Assembly (NCBI GenBank): GCA_017893485.1
Contig: CM030362.1
Location: 182,488,175-182,552,174 of the forward strand
DNA from: Hemerocallis citrina
Lineage: Eukaryota; Streptophyta; Magnoliopsida; Asparagales; Asphodelaceae
DNA: 64,000 bases
Direction: 5' to 3'
Within the stretch, counting starts at the first letter, position 1; each line of letters begins with the position of its first letter. A program made the translations under genes and the position numbers. Below, piece by piece: positions 1-10,500 of this stretch. A model generated the notes under the pieces. The model was not told where the DNA came from. It saw only the letters and a program-made list of their open reading frames with translations, and made no database searches.

Positions 1-905
1 CCCTTGCCGACCCATAATCCCTCGAAATCTCGAGGTTCGGTCTAGCACCAGGGTAATCTTCTCAGGAAGTTTCAACGGCTCGCCATCACCCTTGCCGGCC
101 CATAAACCCTCGCCAGCTCGAGGTTCGCTCTTACATCAGGGCAACCAACCCTCGCCAGCTCGAGGTTCGCTCTTACATCAGGGCAACCAACCCTCGCCAG
201 CTCGAGGTTCGCTCTTACATCAGGGCAACCAACCCTCGCCAGCTCGAGGTTCGCTCTAACATCAGGGCAACCAACCCTCGCCAGCTCGAGGTTCGCTCTA
301 ACATCAGGGAAACCAACCCTCGCCAGCTCGAGGTTCGCTCTTACATCAGGGCAACCAACCCTCGCCAGCTCGAGGTTCGCTCTTACATCAGGGCAACCAA
401 CCCTCGCCAGCTCGAGGTTCGCTCTTACATCAGGGCAACCAACCCTCGCCAGCTCGAGGTTCGCTCTTACATCAGGGCGACCAACCCTCGCCAGCTCGAG
501 GTTCGCTCTTACATCAGGGCAACCAACCCTCGCCAGCTCGAGGTTCGCTCTAACATCAGGGCAACCAACCCTCACCAGCTCGAGGTTCGCTCTAACATCA
601 GGGCAACCAACCCTCGCCAGCTCGAGGTTCGCTCTTACATCAGGGCAACCAACCCTCGCCAGCTCGAGGTTCGCTCTTACATCAGGGCAACCAACCCTCG
701 CCAGCTCGAGGTTCGCTCTTACATCAGGGCAACCAACCCTCGCCAGCTCGAGGTTCGCTCTTACATCAGGGAAACCAACCCTCGCCAGCTCGAGGTTCGC
801 TCTTACATCAGGGCAACCAACCCTCGCCAGCTCGAGGTTCGCTCTTACATCAGGGCAACCAACCCTCGCCAGCTCGAGGCTCGCTCTAACATCAGGGCAA
901 CCCCC
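1..905 (-). repeat. 42-bp minisatellite array beside a Tat-type LTR
   Basis: About 19 near-identical head-to-tail units of 42 bp run from about 108 to 905; each contains CTCGCCAGCTCGAGG and CATCAGGGCAACC. Two more divergent units that start with CCCTTGCCG lie at 1-107, so the array probably continues left of the window. Because 42 is a multiple of three, the array is open on the minus strand as a 14-residue peptide repeat, and I regard that as a consequence of the period rather than a gene. Units differ by a few point changes, such as gctcttac versus gctctaac and gcaacc versus gaaacc, as expected of a locally homogenised array. It lies immediately upstream of a polypurine tract and an LTR in the + orientation, which is the position of the variable 3' untranslated region of Tat-lineage elements. 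Strand is nominal. Confidence 0.93.
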
Positions 906-981
906 TCATGAAGGCCCAGCGATTCGCCATCCCATTTCTACAACCGTAAACACTCCTTCACGGCTAGCTCCTGCACCCCCG

Positions 982-995
982 CAGGAGTGGGGGGC
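982..995 (+). other. Polypurine tract of a Tat-type retrotransposon
   Basis: A purine run (caggagtggggggct) ends just before the presumed LTR start at 997. In this element class the tract primes plus-strand DNA synthesis. The same GTGGGGGGCT core precedes the second Tat-type LTR on the minus strand near 58730-58744, which supports both assignments. Confidence 0.6.
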
Positions 996-1288
996 TTGTG
1001 TGGTAGGGTAAAAATGGCTCGAGGCCCCACCAGGACCCAGTACAGCTCTCACTCAAAAATGGGGAAAACAACAATCTGGCTCGGCTTCGAACCACTACAG
1101 GCTCGGCGCCGAACCTCAAGTTCACCCCCCACAAACCTGGCCACCTCGTCTCCGACGAGTCTCGATGGCCCTCGGCTTCCAATCCACGACAGCCCCACGG
1201 GCCGTCTGCCCAGCCTGGTAAAGAATGAAGATGACCTGGCGCAACCTAGGCCACCAGATTCTCCCAGGAACACAGGAGCCCCATGATC

Positions 1289-1396
1289 TGCCATGTCAGC
1301 TCCAAATACCACCAAGGGCTTTGCCACGTCAGCCCTATACCACTCTTGGTACTGCCACGTCAGCCTTAAACCCCCTGGGCCTTCTGCCACGTCAGG
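1289..1396 (+). promoter_or_regulatory. Four phased TGCCACGTCAG elements in the LTR
   Basis: TGCCATGTCAGC (1289-1300), TGCCACGTCAGC (1322-1333 and 1353-1364) and TGCCACGTCAGG (1385-1396) recur every 31-33 bp, about three turns of the helix. CCACGTCA (reverse TGACGTGG) is a known G/C-hybrid ACGT-core site for plant bZIP factors. The array ends 62 bp before the TATA box, so it is probably the U3 enhancer. The first copy has lost the CpG of its core (ACGT to ATGT). Confidence 0.6.
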
Positions 1397-1457
1397 CCCA
1401 TGGGCTTTCGGGTTCAGACCCGGCCCCCGAGCGGATCCAAACCCAGTTGGAATTCCC

Positions 1458-1465
1458 TATAAATA
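1458..1465 (+). promoter_or_regulatory. TATA box of the Tat-type LTR
   Basis: TATAAATA lies 62 bp downstream of the last ACGT element. Transcription would be expected to start about 30 bp further on, near 1490, upstream of the conserved GACTGACTAGATCGTCGGAG stretch. Confidence 0.65.
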
Positions 1466-1790
1466 CTAGACCCTCACCCACCTTTTCAGGTAATCAATCT
1501 TTTGCCACCCAAATTTCCCTAGTTATTGCTACTCTCTCACAGAGACTGACTAGATCGTCGGAGGGTCCGCCGCCGGGATAACCCCCGGTGTCTCAGGACC
1601 GTCTGCAGGTACTCGAGGCGAGGCGATCCGAGCCGATCCTCAAGCGCCGAAGCCAGCCTCCCGCTCGTCGTCCCATGCCGCACTCTTCCCTCATTACAAA
1701 TTGAGTCCGAACTCACACCTGGTGCATCCACACTGCGACCAAAAACAAACCGCATCACCCATATTCTGGGTATAAACGACTACAGATGCT

Positions 1791-1890
1791 CTAAGCCACT
1801 TTTAGAAACAATTTTCCAAACTTAGCCATTTTCCAAACTATTTTCCTAAATAAGCTAATGTTTTGAAGTCGCAGATCCAACTGCGACAAC
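1791..1890 (+). repeat. Left terminal inverted repeat of a MULE-like element
   Basis: Starting at CTAAGCCACTTTT, about 100 bp read as an imperfect inverted copy of 48041-48140. Shared blocks include CTAAGCCA, CAAACTTAGCCA/CAAACTAAGCCA, TTTCCAAACTATTTTC and GAAGTCGCAG/TAAGTCGCAG. Long AT-rich inverted ends of this kind are typical of Mutator-like elements. Near the inner end, GTCGCAG and CTGCGAC form a small hairpin. Retrotransposon T1 is inserted 40 bp inside this end. I could not identify a 9-bp TSD outside the repeats. Confidence 0.65.
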
Positions 1891-1930
1891 ATTGAAAGTA
1901 GAAAATACTTGAAACACAAATAACCAAGTG

Positions 1931-4900
1931 TGTAACATCCCGTATTTTTATTTTAATTAAAAATACATTTTTTTAATTTTGCACGTACAATGCACATGCA
2001 AATTTTTCCATATTATTTTCTTTCCTCTCATTTTAAATTTATTTTTGAATCATGCATGAGTCTTTTTTTTTTAGTCTTTTATTAAACTCATAGGCCTGCT
2101 TGAGATATTCACCCTAGGTATCAAGATTGGAATACCTAGATTGCTATCACAAGCCAGTATTTATTCCTAAATACTGGTTTGGGTATCGGGTTATAAGCCC
2201 ACAAACCCGCGTTCCAATATCCAATCAATTGTATGTTCAATACACGTGTTACTCATATGCACATGCAATATTTATATAGAGAGAATATATCAATATATCC
2301 AACAATTCTAGCCCACTAGATTAAATTAAATTAAATTAATTTAAAACAAGCCCACAAGACAAGCCCATTATTTAAACCCACAATTAGTTGTGCACGGACT
2401 CACACATGACATGTAACAACTTTTTTGGCACACAAATAAAATTATAGGATTGTATTCATTATTGTGAGTGTGTGTACACTTGTGCTTAACACGTGCACGT
2501 GTGACCAAGAGAGAGAGAGAAACCGGGTGTGGGAGAGAGAGAGGCTGGAAGTGGAGAAGTGGAGAGAGTGGGAGAGTGTGAGTGGGTAGTTACTTGATTG
2601 GTGAGATCAAATCCTAGCCCTCCATTTGTTTGATAAATACCCCCCCCCCCCCACCCCAAAAAAAATGTCTTCTCATTTACACTACATTAAGAAATCAAGA
2701 GAGAGGAAAAAGAAAGAGAGTAAGAGAGTTAGAGAGTGTCTTTGTGTTGCATTTGGAGGCATCAGAGAAGATTAGGTGACTCTTGTTAGAGCTAGGATTC
2801 TCTAGGAGTTGTGTCTCTTCATCCTTTTGCAAGTCTTCATAAGAGGTGGGTGATCTTTATGCTTTCTAATTGTAGGACAAGCATGCTAATTTTGATAAAT
2901 AAGTAAAGTAGATTAATCTAATATGATAAATATAAACCATTCCATGCTATTGTGTTTGTGCCATGAATTGTAGAAACCATGTTGTGACTAAGAAAATAAT
3001 TGCCATCATGATAGTTAGAAATAATAAACAAATGAATTATTGCCATGAACCATACTAGTATGCACGTTGAATTGTAAATGTCGAAATTTTATAACTTGTA
3101 GGAAGGTTGTTGCGACTTCCCTTGTAGTCAAAATAAATATGTAGTAAATTCTAATTTGTACAAGTGGGTTCATAATATGGGTTGTAAGAGGTACAAAATT
3201 GTTATTTTCTCAAAATTGGAGAAATGCAATTCATGTACACAAATGAGAGAAAAATGAATTGAAATATAGATATATGTTTAAAATATAAGTTTGAAAAATC
3301 GTGGGTTACCGTTTCTCAATTAAACTCAGTCTGGAAAAATTAATTACTGTCTAATAAAAGAGTAGATCGATCAAATAATCGAGTATTGAAAAATAAACTG
3401 AACGCAGTGCGGTGTGAACAAAAGTATGACAGAGTATTTTCAAATCAGTAGTCATGGCTTGACTTACTGGCTAGTCGGTGCGTCACAGTACTGTAACTGT
3501 AGCACGGGGGTCGGGGTTCTGGGTTTCGAAACTTGACAGCCCCCCTTTTTCCTTTTGTTTGTTTAATTAAACCCCAGAGACGAAACATAGTGTGTATTGC
3601 TCTCGGTCTGTCATTGTGACAGTGAAGTCACATGGACTTCTTGGTTAGTGGAGGCACCATAGGGCGGTACTGTAGCGCACTGTTGGACTTGGGTTCGAAA
3701 GTCGATATCTTCATTTGATTGTTTTTGGCGTTTTTGATATTTTTGAAGAGTTTAAAAGCAAATAAAAACTTGGGAAAAATTCTAATATTCCTCTAAAATG
3801 ATTTAGAGTTTATTAAAAATAGTTTCATGATATTTCATGTATTTTGTGAGAAATTAAAAGTGAAATTGATATAGAAAATGAGTTGATGACTTCGAAATTA
3901 TTTATTTAAGAATATGACATTTATTTTTAGAAGAAGAGTAAAATATTGCTATGTTATTTGATTTCTCTTGATGAGATTATATACTTATTTGGATTAAGAA
4001 ATACTTGACGTAGTTTGAAATATTATATATGATTAAATTGCTAATGAGATTTGAAGTGGATGAATCTATGTTCATGAAAAGAAATGTTTTTTTTTGAAAG
4101 ATTGTGAATGAATGAATGAATCATGAATAATGCAAAAATAAGCGATTGATTAAGTTATGAATAAGTTGAAGATACGAATACAATGAGGTTTAATACATGA
4201 TTATTGAAGGGTATGAGTACCCATGAATTCTAGAACATGAAAGGTTGTGATCTAGAGGTTTAGTGAGACCCCGGATACCGACATTGTTGAATTAAATGAT
4301 TGATTTATTTTTGAGATATGGCTATGTGAGCTATCTTGGTATTTGTGATTAAGTCCGGTAGGGGGAGAAGCTAACTCTAGGTGTTATAATTTATTCATAT
4401 CTTGAACTTAAGAACTAGGCACTAAGTGAAGATGTAGTAAATTTAGGCAAACGTGAGTGAAGGGCTTCTATATAGTCGGGCGGTGGATCTCCGGGACTAT
4501 AGACCCAATTGAGCGGCGGATTTCAGGACTGTGGTTGCTCCAATGGAGACGAGCTTCTATTTTAAATCCGGGACTATGCGTATTCGGGCGGATAGTTTGC
4601 CGTACTCCAGTGTATATACGTATACTGGGACTAGAGGACACTTGACGAGATGTTCACATGACGAGAATTCTGTATAGTCGGGCGGTGGACTCCGGGACTG
4701 GGATCCGTACTCGTAGAATGTCTAAACTTTGTTTTATTACTGGGTAGTTATCATGGCGAGGGATCAAACCCTTTAATGTGGAGTACGTAGGTGCTTACCC
4801 TCGGACCTATGTAGTATGGGATGCATAGAATCCGAACAAGTACGCATTAGTGTCATCTTAGTATAAAACATCTGCATTAGGCATTAAGGCATTGCATACA

Positions 4901-5306
4901 CTTACATGTTTAGAGTAGTCACTTTTGACACTTTATTTTACATTCAAGTTTGTGGTTTGTTAAAGTATTAAGAACGTTATACTTTCGGCATAGCGAGGAT
5001 GGCCGTGTATAACATTATTTCGTCGGTTGTGAGCAACTGACGTGCCCACAGTTTTATATGCAGAATTTGGACTTTTCATGAAGATATAAAGTTGATTTGA
5101 TGCTGATGATTATTTACATGTTAAAGATGTTGCAATTGTATATTATTTTCATTATTGTACTTTATTTACCTTTGTTGTGTTATTAAATGTAAAGGACTCT
5201 GTTGTAAAATAAAATTTTCAAATTCCTTGTAAAATTGTACGAAGTGAAGTGTAAAGATCCTATGCAACTTTGGATTCAGCCTTATTTGGAATTCGGGGGC
5301 GTTACA
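1931..5306 (+). repeat. 5' LTR of T1 (3,376 bp)
   Basis: Begins TGTAACATCCCG and ends GGGGGCGTTACA. It holds a degenerate paired G-box near its start, a TATA-like TGATAAATAC at 2630-2639 next to a poly-C run, two tRNA-like A/B-box pairs (3468-3534 and 3642-3703), and a block of 25-bp sub-repeats with the core TCGGGCGGTGGA (4474-4702). Compared with the 3' LTR it carries an extra ~205 bp at about 2099-2303 that T3 also lacks, so this is probably a later insertion. Short ORFs inside are not similar to anything I recognise. Confidence 0.92.
3468..3703 (+). promoter_or_regulatory. Two tRNA-like A/B-box pairs inside the T1 LTR
   Basis: First unit: A-box-like TGGCTAGTCGGTGCG at 3468-3482 and B-box-like GGGTTTCGAAACTT at 3521-3534. 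Second unit: A-box-like TGGTTAGTGGAGGC at 3642-3655 and B-box-like GGGTTCGAAAGTC at 3691-3703. The A-to-B spacing is about 40-50 bp, as in tRNA genes and tRNA-derived SINEs. No cloverleaf can be drawn, so these are not tRNA genes. They may be a relic of a SINE or tRNA fused into the LTR. Whether RNA polymerase III uses them is unknown. Confidence 0.5.
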
Positions 5307-5309
5307 GAG

Positions 5310-5322
5310 TGGTATCAGAGTC
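5310..5322 (+). other. T1 primer binding site (initiator-Met tRNA)
   Basis: TGGTATCAGAGTC lies 3 bp after the LTR end. It matches the complement of the 3' end of plant initiator-Met tRNA (TGGTATCAGAGCC) apart from one transition. This is where reverse transcription would be primed. Confidence 0.9.
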
Positions 5323-5470
5323 ACGCTTCAATAAGTAGTACAAATTTATAAGGAACGACACCCTATAGTAGACATTAGAGTGTGAGTTTCAACTTAGAGA
5401 GATTTAAATGTAAGTAACTTACGTTTGTGTTGCTCTATATGATGACATTTTCTCCTTCTTTCCCTATAAG

Positions 5471-5950
5471 ATGGCCAATCATCATGATCCCCAACATGAG
5501 ATGCATTGGTTCGTCCCCTTCGAGGATGAAGAGGAAGTGCCAATGAAGGAACAAGAAGACCCTGAGGAAATAGATGAGGAATTACCCAAGTCCATGGAGA
5601 ATACTCCACCTTAGCCTGATTTTCCCGAAGAATCCTCAGACGAAGAACTCATTCCAAATGACCAAGATGGTATTTTTGTTTCTCTTCGAAGAGTATTGGA
5701 TGCTCAAAAGTGGAGAGTAAACCACTTAGAAGCACAATAGGCAGAAGATAAGGAGCGCATCCATGAGATGAGTTACCAAGTGTGCGAACTCGAGAAGGTT
5801 CAGCCCATGAATGATCGACACTTTGCCAAGCTGGACCATATCACTCGCTGGGACAAGCAGGAGTGGCATTAGAGATTTGAAGATATGAAGAAAGAAATCC
5901 AGGAACTACGGGAAGAGCTCAGAGCAGCCAAGAGAAACCGTAGAATCTAG
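5471..5950 (+). pseudogene. Extra leader ORF of T1 between PBS and gag (broken)
   Basis: A 160-codon frame starting at ATG 5471 is open apart from TAG codons at 5612, 5738 and 5870 and the terminal TAG at 5948, with no frameshift. The first half is very acidic (runs rich in Glu and Asp, with proline-flanked TPP). The second half reads as a charged, coiled-coil-like helix ending in a basic KRNRR motif. T3 has the same frame at 40936-41421, with the motifs SLRR, KWRVNHLEA and AKRNRR retained, while T2 has nothing comparable in its short leader. The aligned T3 codons suggest that at least two of the T1 stops were glutamine. It is not gag, protease or pol. Additional ORFs are known from plant LTR elements in general, but I do not recognise this one or its function. 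An RNA-binding or Gag-partner role would be speculation. Confidence 0.7.
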
Positions 5951-6105
5951 AATGTCTTTTGTTAAAATGATGTAATGGATGTAATGGAGCAAGTTTTTTA
6001 TCTTTCCGAATGTAAAAAGCTTAATTTTGGAATGAATAAAATTTTGTTGAAGGAATGTAAGTTGTGCTATTTATGATGATTAATGATAAATTTTATGACT
6101 CAGAA
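5951..6105 (+). other. T1 spacer between leader ORF and gag
   Basis: 155 bp with no coding signal of its own. It contains an AT-rich stretch (AATGAATAAAATTTTG) that closely matches the equivalent spacer of T3 (41422-41573), so it may be a conserved untranslated leader. Confidence 0.5.
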
Positions 6106-7164
6106 ATGGCACGAAGGAACAGGAATGGCGAAGGGCATATGGGTAAGAATGGACTCGATCTGGAGACTGAACTAGCTCGAGTATATCAAACCTTAAATAC
6201 CTTCGCTGCCAACATCATCGGGAACACTAGGCCAGGGCTAGCTGTGCAAGTCCCCGAAGCAATCAGACTGGTAGTCATTCAAAGGATGAAGTCGCCTGTG
6301 TTTGAGGGCTAGGAAAATCCAGACGCTATAGACGACTAGATCAGGCTGATTGAGACGGTCTTTGAAGTGCTAGAGACCCCAAAGGCAAGTAAGGTGAAGC
6401 TGGCCACCATCCAGTTGGAGAACGATGCAGGAGTTTGGTGGCAATCACTGAAGAGGACTTTGGGCAATGTGCAGCTTACGTGGGAAGAGTTTCTTGGAGA
6501 ATTCAGAAGTCACTACTTTCCCATGGATGGTCAAGAGAAGAAGGCTATAAAGTTTTTAGGCTTGCAACAAGGAGGAATGACCGTACAGGAGTATGAGACC
6601 AAATTCAATCAACTCTCGAGGTACGCACCGGAAATGGTTCTAGATGAAGCCAAGAAAGCGCGGAAGTTTGAGCAAGGGTTGAGGCCAAGATTGAGGACCC
6701 GGATGATACCCCTAGGTATTCGAAGATTTGAGAAGTTAGTCAGGAGAACTGTCGCTACTGATTTAGATATGAACCAGTACCAGGCAGTGCAAGTCAAGAG
6801 GAGTAATTGGAGCATTGGCAAGAGGCCTACATCACCGGGCAATTTTAGGGGATAACCCCCAGCACAGCGTTTCAAACCCACCGGAGCAAATGCTGTTGCA
6901 GTGACTGGAAGGGTACCCACTTGCTACAAGTGTGGAGAAGTAGGCCACATATCTTCTGGGTGTACCAAGTCGCAGGCGGGAAAGACTTGTTTCCTGTATG
7001 GCAAGGAGGGCCACATTATGCCATTTTGCCCTCAGCTTCAGTGAGAAGGGCCGAGTCAGAAGCAGTCCAACCCAGCTTAGAAGCAATTTCGGCAGGGGCG
7101 AGTGTTCACTTTGATCGAAGTCGATGCTGAAGATGTTAACAACGTCATCACGGGTGGGAGATGA
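6106..7164 (+). pseudogene. gag: T1 gag (capsid/nucleocapsid), broken
   Basis: Encodes the structural protein that packages the element's RNA. The start chosen is MARRNRNGEG at 6106, since T2 and T3 gag begin at the matching position. The core follows (DLETELARVYQTL, then VWWQSLKR, then FNQLSRYAPEMV), with a CCHC zinc knuckle (CYKCGEVGHISSGC, about residue 272). A second knuckle has lost a cysteine (CFLYGKEGH). In-frame stops occur at 6310 (TAG, Gln in T2), 6337 (TAG, Trp in T2) and 6853 (TAA), and a further one lies in the tail. All retained parts stay in one frame. It ends at TGA 7162-7164, just after a motif shared with T2 and T3 (DVI/NVITG). Confidence 0.88.
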
Positions 7165-7249
7165 TGTTTAGATTGCTTTGTTTCTATTTTCCATTTATGT
7201 AAGAAATGTTATGTAATGAGAGTACTCTTATGTAATAAGAGATATTCAG
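7165..7249 (+). other. T1 non-coding gap between gag and protease
   Basis: About 85 bp of AT-rich sequence without an open frame. Gaps occur at the same place in T2 (27018-27091) and, as far as it survives, in T3. It could be an excised intron or a readthrough region; see findings. Confidence 0.45.
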
Positions 7250-7553
7250 ATAAATGGAATAAAAGCATCAGTTTTATTTGATACGAGATCATCGCATACA
7301 TTTGTGTCACCCTCATTTGCAAAACGATTGGGAGTCGAACCTAAACTTTTCTTGGCAAAGTTTTATCTGCGGCTACTCCGTCAGGAGAAAACTTGACTAC
7401 CAACCGATATTATAAAAGGTGTGATCTTAAAATTGGAGGTAAGCACTATGGCATCGACCTCATTGAGTTGGCAGTTTTGGGGGTCGACATCATCATTGGC
7501 ATAGACTGCATGTTAGTGTACAGTGCCACTATTAAGTGCAAGAGCAAGAAGGT
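7250..7553 (+). pseudogene. T1 protease fragment (interrupted by solo LTR)
   Basis: Retropepsin-like aspartic protease that would cleave the Gag-Pol product. The flap and active-site area is recognisable ([17 protein letters not shown]), but the catalytic D-T/S-G has become D-T-R. A frameshift follows near 7360, after which the frame reads to VDIIIGIDCM. Translation is cut at 7553 by solo LTR S1; the host sequence resumes at 11002 with coding similar to T2 protease-RT linker. Compared with T2 the order and spacing are otherwise conserved. Confidence 0.8.
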
Positions 7554-10500
7554 TGTCACGCTCGCTTCCCAAAGATACGGAATACGAGCACGTAACAAAA
7601 GCCCAGCGAATGATTTTCATCATCCATAAGCTGTTCAGGAATCATTACAACATACCACAGGAATAATCAGAGTCGGAAACAAAAGATACAACTAGACATG
7701 CATAATTGAAACAAGATACCAACAAGAATTTACTTGAAACCAAAAATATATAAATCTCAAATAAATCAGAATCTGGACAAGTTAAATATCCTGGGTCACA
7801 TTGCCCAAATACAAATAAATATCCAAGTAATCAAGTACATTTTATTCAAGTTCAAACAACAAGTAATAATAATAATAATAAAGCAGAAAATCCAGCACTA
7901 ATACATCATCTCGCCAATACCATCTGGCAGTCGACCATCCTGATATGCAATTAGTAAATTTGTAGGAAAAGAAAAAAGAAAACAATTACCCGTCGATTGC
8001 AAGTTACGGGCCACTTATAATGTAGGATACAAGTACAGGGGTTAGATAATTCTAAGTAACAAGCATAACATGGTATAAGTGTGTCAACAGAAATATAATA
8101 TCTAACATGAATCAGGAAAATAGAAACAAGTAGCATGATATACTAACAGGTACGGGTAACATGTATCAAGTGTCAAGTAAATAGATAAACAGGTAAACAT
8201 GTAACAGGTATCAGGTAACAGGTATACAGGTAAACAGGTAATCATAAAACAGGATAATCAAGTATCAAGTACAGGAAATCAGATTATGTCATGTCAAGTC
8301 TTGTTATATTACTATCTAGGTAGCACTTCATGCGCCCCAAAAACATAACACATGGTTGCTACGACAAACAGTTTCACTTTAGATTTCGTAGTGGAGTCCA
8401 TAGGACAGTGTACTCAGGGTTCAGGATAACAGGAATAACAGGAACAGGTAGAACCTAGTGGCTCTCTTCCGAGTACACCTTCCTATAGGGAAGTATGCAG
8501 TCAGGTACAGGAAACAGACATAACCTAGTAGTTATCTTCCGTGTACATCTTCCTATAGGGAAGCATGCAGTCAGGTACAGGAAACAGGATCGTGAATCAT
8601 GTAGTCATGAACACGTAACAGGCAGGCAGGACACAGGTCCTCCTCTAAGTACACGTTTCTATATTTTCCATTACCAGTTCTTTCCCTTAACCTCGGCTTG
8701 GTCATTTATTATTATAATCAGGCATGCAAGTATGTGTCACAAAACAAAGTAAGGATAACAGGGTATAAACATGTATTAGGTTCAGGGTGCAAAATAAACA
8801 AGTACAGGTACAAGATAACACATAACAGGGTAAAACAACTAGTTTTCTAATTCAGGACAGCAAGACAGTGTTGTACAAAAACAGTGATTCCTGCTACTAA
8901 AAACATCCAAATCTAGATCCGTCAAAGGATTTGGAAAATAGAATTCCACACGAATCCAACAAGTATAAATAAGTCATATAGTAATTCACAACATCATAAC
9001 TCAAAACAGGGTTGAAAACAGAAAACATGTTCAGTCAGAAATCAGGAAAACGAATTCACAGTCAGAAAAACAGCATCAAAACCTCTCAAATAAATCCAAG
9101 AAAAATCTAGGGTATTCCTCTATATGTCTAGCATAAAAATATAAAGTTTCATAATATTCCAGTAAAATTAGTTTAGTCATCAAAAATAAGAACACATCAA
9201 GAAACGATACTTTGGAAAATCTAGAATTCCCAACACTGCTGTACGAAAACTGAAATATCTCGCAAGTCGTGAAACGAAATCCAAATCCACCAAAGGAGGA
9301 CGAAAATAGACAAAATATATTAACTTTCATATTTCACAAACATTTTCCATTCAGTAAATGAAATCAGGATGAAAACACAATTTTTACAGGACAGCGAGTA
9401 AAATACAGCACTTATAGTTTTCATAAACGAGCATGAAACAACACATAAACTCACCAATAAAATCCACCATAATTCTGGGTAATCCCTAGATATGTATATA
9501 AAGACTGACCAAAGTTTCAGATCAAAATAATATGTGTAGCACAAGTATCAAATTGATTTAGTTATCAAAATTAACAGGAAACGAAATCTGGAAAAGATCG
9601 ACACCTCTGCAGTAAAACAGTCATAACTCATACATACGAAAACGAAATCAAGCAAGGTCAGAGAGGTTTGAAAATAGACAAAATTCTATAAATCTCATAT
9701 TTTATACCGAAATTAAGATACTGACTTCAAGACAGTCCAAAACAGCAAACAAAACATAACAGTGTCAAAATACAGATTTTTTCCTTTAACAACATCTCAA
9801 CATATATCATACAAAACTTGTTCAAAGCACAACCAAACATGAAATCGACTCTACCAAGTGTCCAAACATCATGAATTAGGGTTATTAGCATATCCAAATC
9901 AAGCCTATCACATGGATCCCAACAAATATCCAAATTCTCACAAAAAGTCTCGCATACATGATCAAATCAAGAACGGGCAAAACCTAAGTTAATTTATGTT
10001 AATATTATGTCGTGAGGCACTATGGTCAAGTTTTCACAATAGAGACAAAACCCATCAAAGATAACATAAACAAGAGTCGTCTCTAGACCCAACTACACTA
10101 TAGGTAGTATTTTTGACTTGTATCAAACAAATGAATTGGAGTACAAGTTACTTGCCTTAAAGCGGAGATGAAACGAACTCCAAGAGTAACGAGCAAAACC
10201 TACGAACAAAAATCCACGAATCAACGAATCCAAGCAACGAACCCATGAACAACTCGCACGAACACACGGCACGCTTCTCAAAGCAAGAGAAGAGAGAACC
10301 CACAAAAGAGAGATGTGAACTTTGCGGTGCTTGCGACTTGGAGGGTTGGTCGGCAAAGGGAGAGAAGAAGTGGTCAGAGGTGGTAGGTTGGATGATGGCC
10401 GGAGGGGGGTCTCAGCCAAGAAGCAGCCGGGAGGAGGGGCTCGGGTGTCGGGGTGCTGGCCTGGGCTAGCGTCGGGTGCTGGCCTGGGCTGGCATCGGGA

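Larger units (their letters stand above)
997..1757 (+). mobile_element. LTR of a Tat-type Ty3/gypsy element (3' LTR)
   Basis: The segment has the architecture of a Tat-lineage LTR. It starts TGTGTGG after a purine tract and has ACGT-core motifs upstream of a TATA box. About 90 bp after that comes the lineage-typical stretch 'GACTGACTAGATCGTCGGAG' (1543-1562), followed by GC-rich text (GGGTCCGCCGCCGGG, CCCCGGTG), and the end is near the 'CACACCTGGTGCATCCA' segment. The right border is uncertain, between about 1732 and 1757. With the satellite and purine tract on its left, this is most simply the 3' LTR of an element whose body lies left of the window. No TSD can be read because the 5' end is outside. 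I found no coding sequence inside; the short ORFs in this stretch overlap promoter motifs and have no recognisable domain. Confidence 0.72.

Noticed and set aside
72..575. 167-residue repetitive protein on the minus strand
   Set aside because: It follows from a 42-bp tandem array whose period is a multiple of three; no start context or non-repetitive domain.
1..905. CRISPR-like regular repeats
   Set aside because: Contiguous tandem units without unique spacers, in a plant genome.
3642..3703. Possible tRNA gene in the T1 LTR (also 39029-39119)
   Set aside because: A and B boxes are present but no acceptor, anticodon and T stems pair into a cloverleaf.
6609..7086. Minus-strand ORFs opposite T1, T2 and T3 gag/pol, e.g. 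6609-7086, 12143-12526, 25878-26318
   Set aside because: Antisense shadows of recognisable retrotransposon coding frames.
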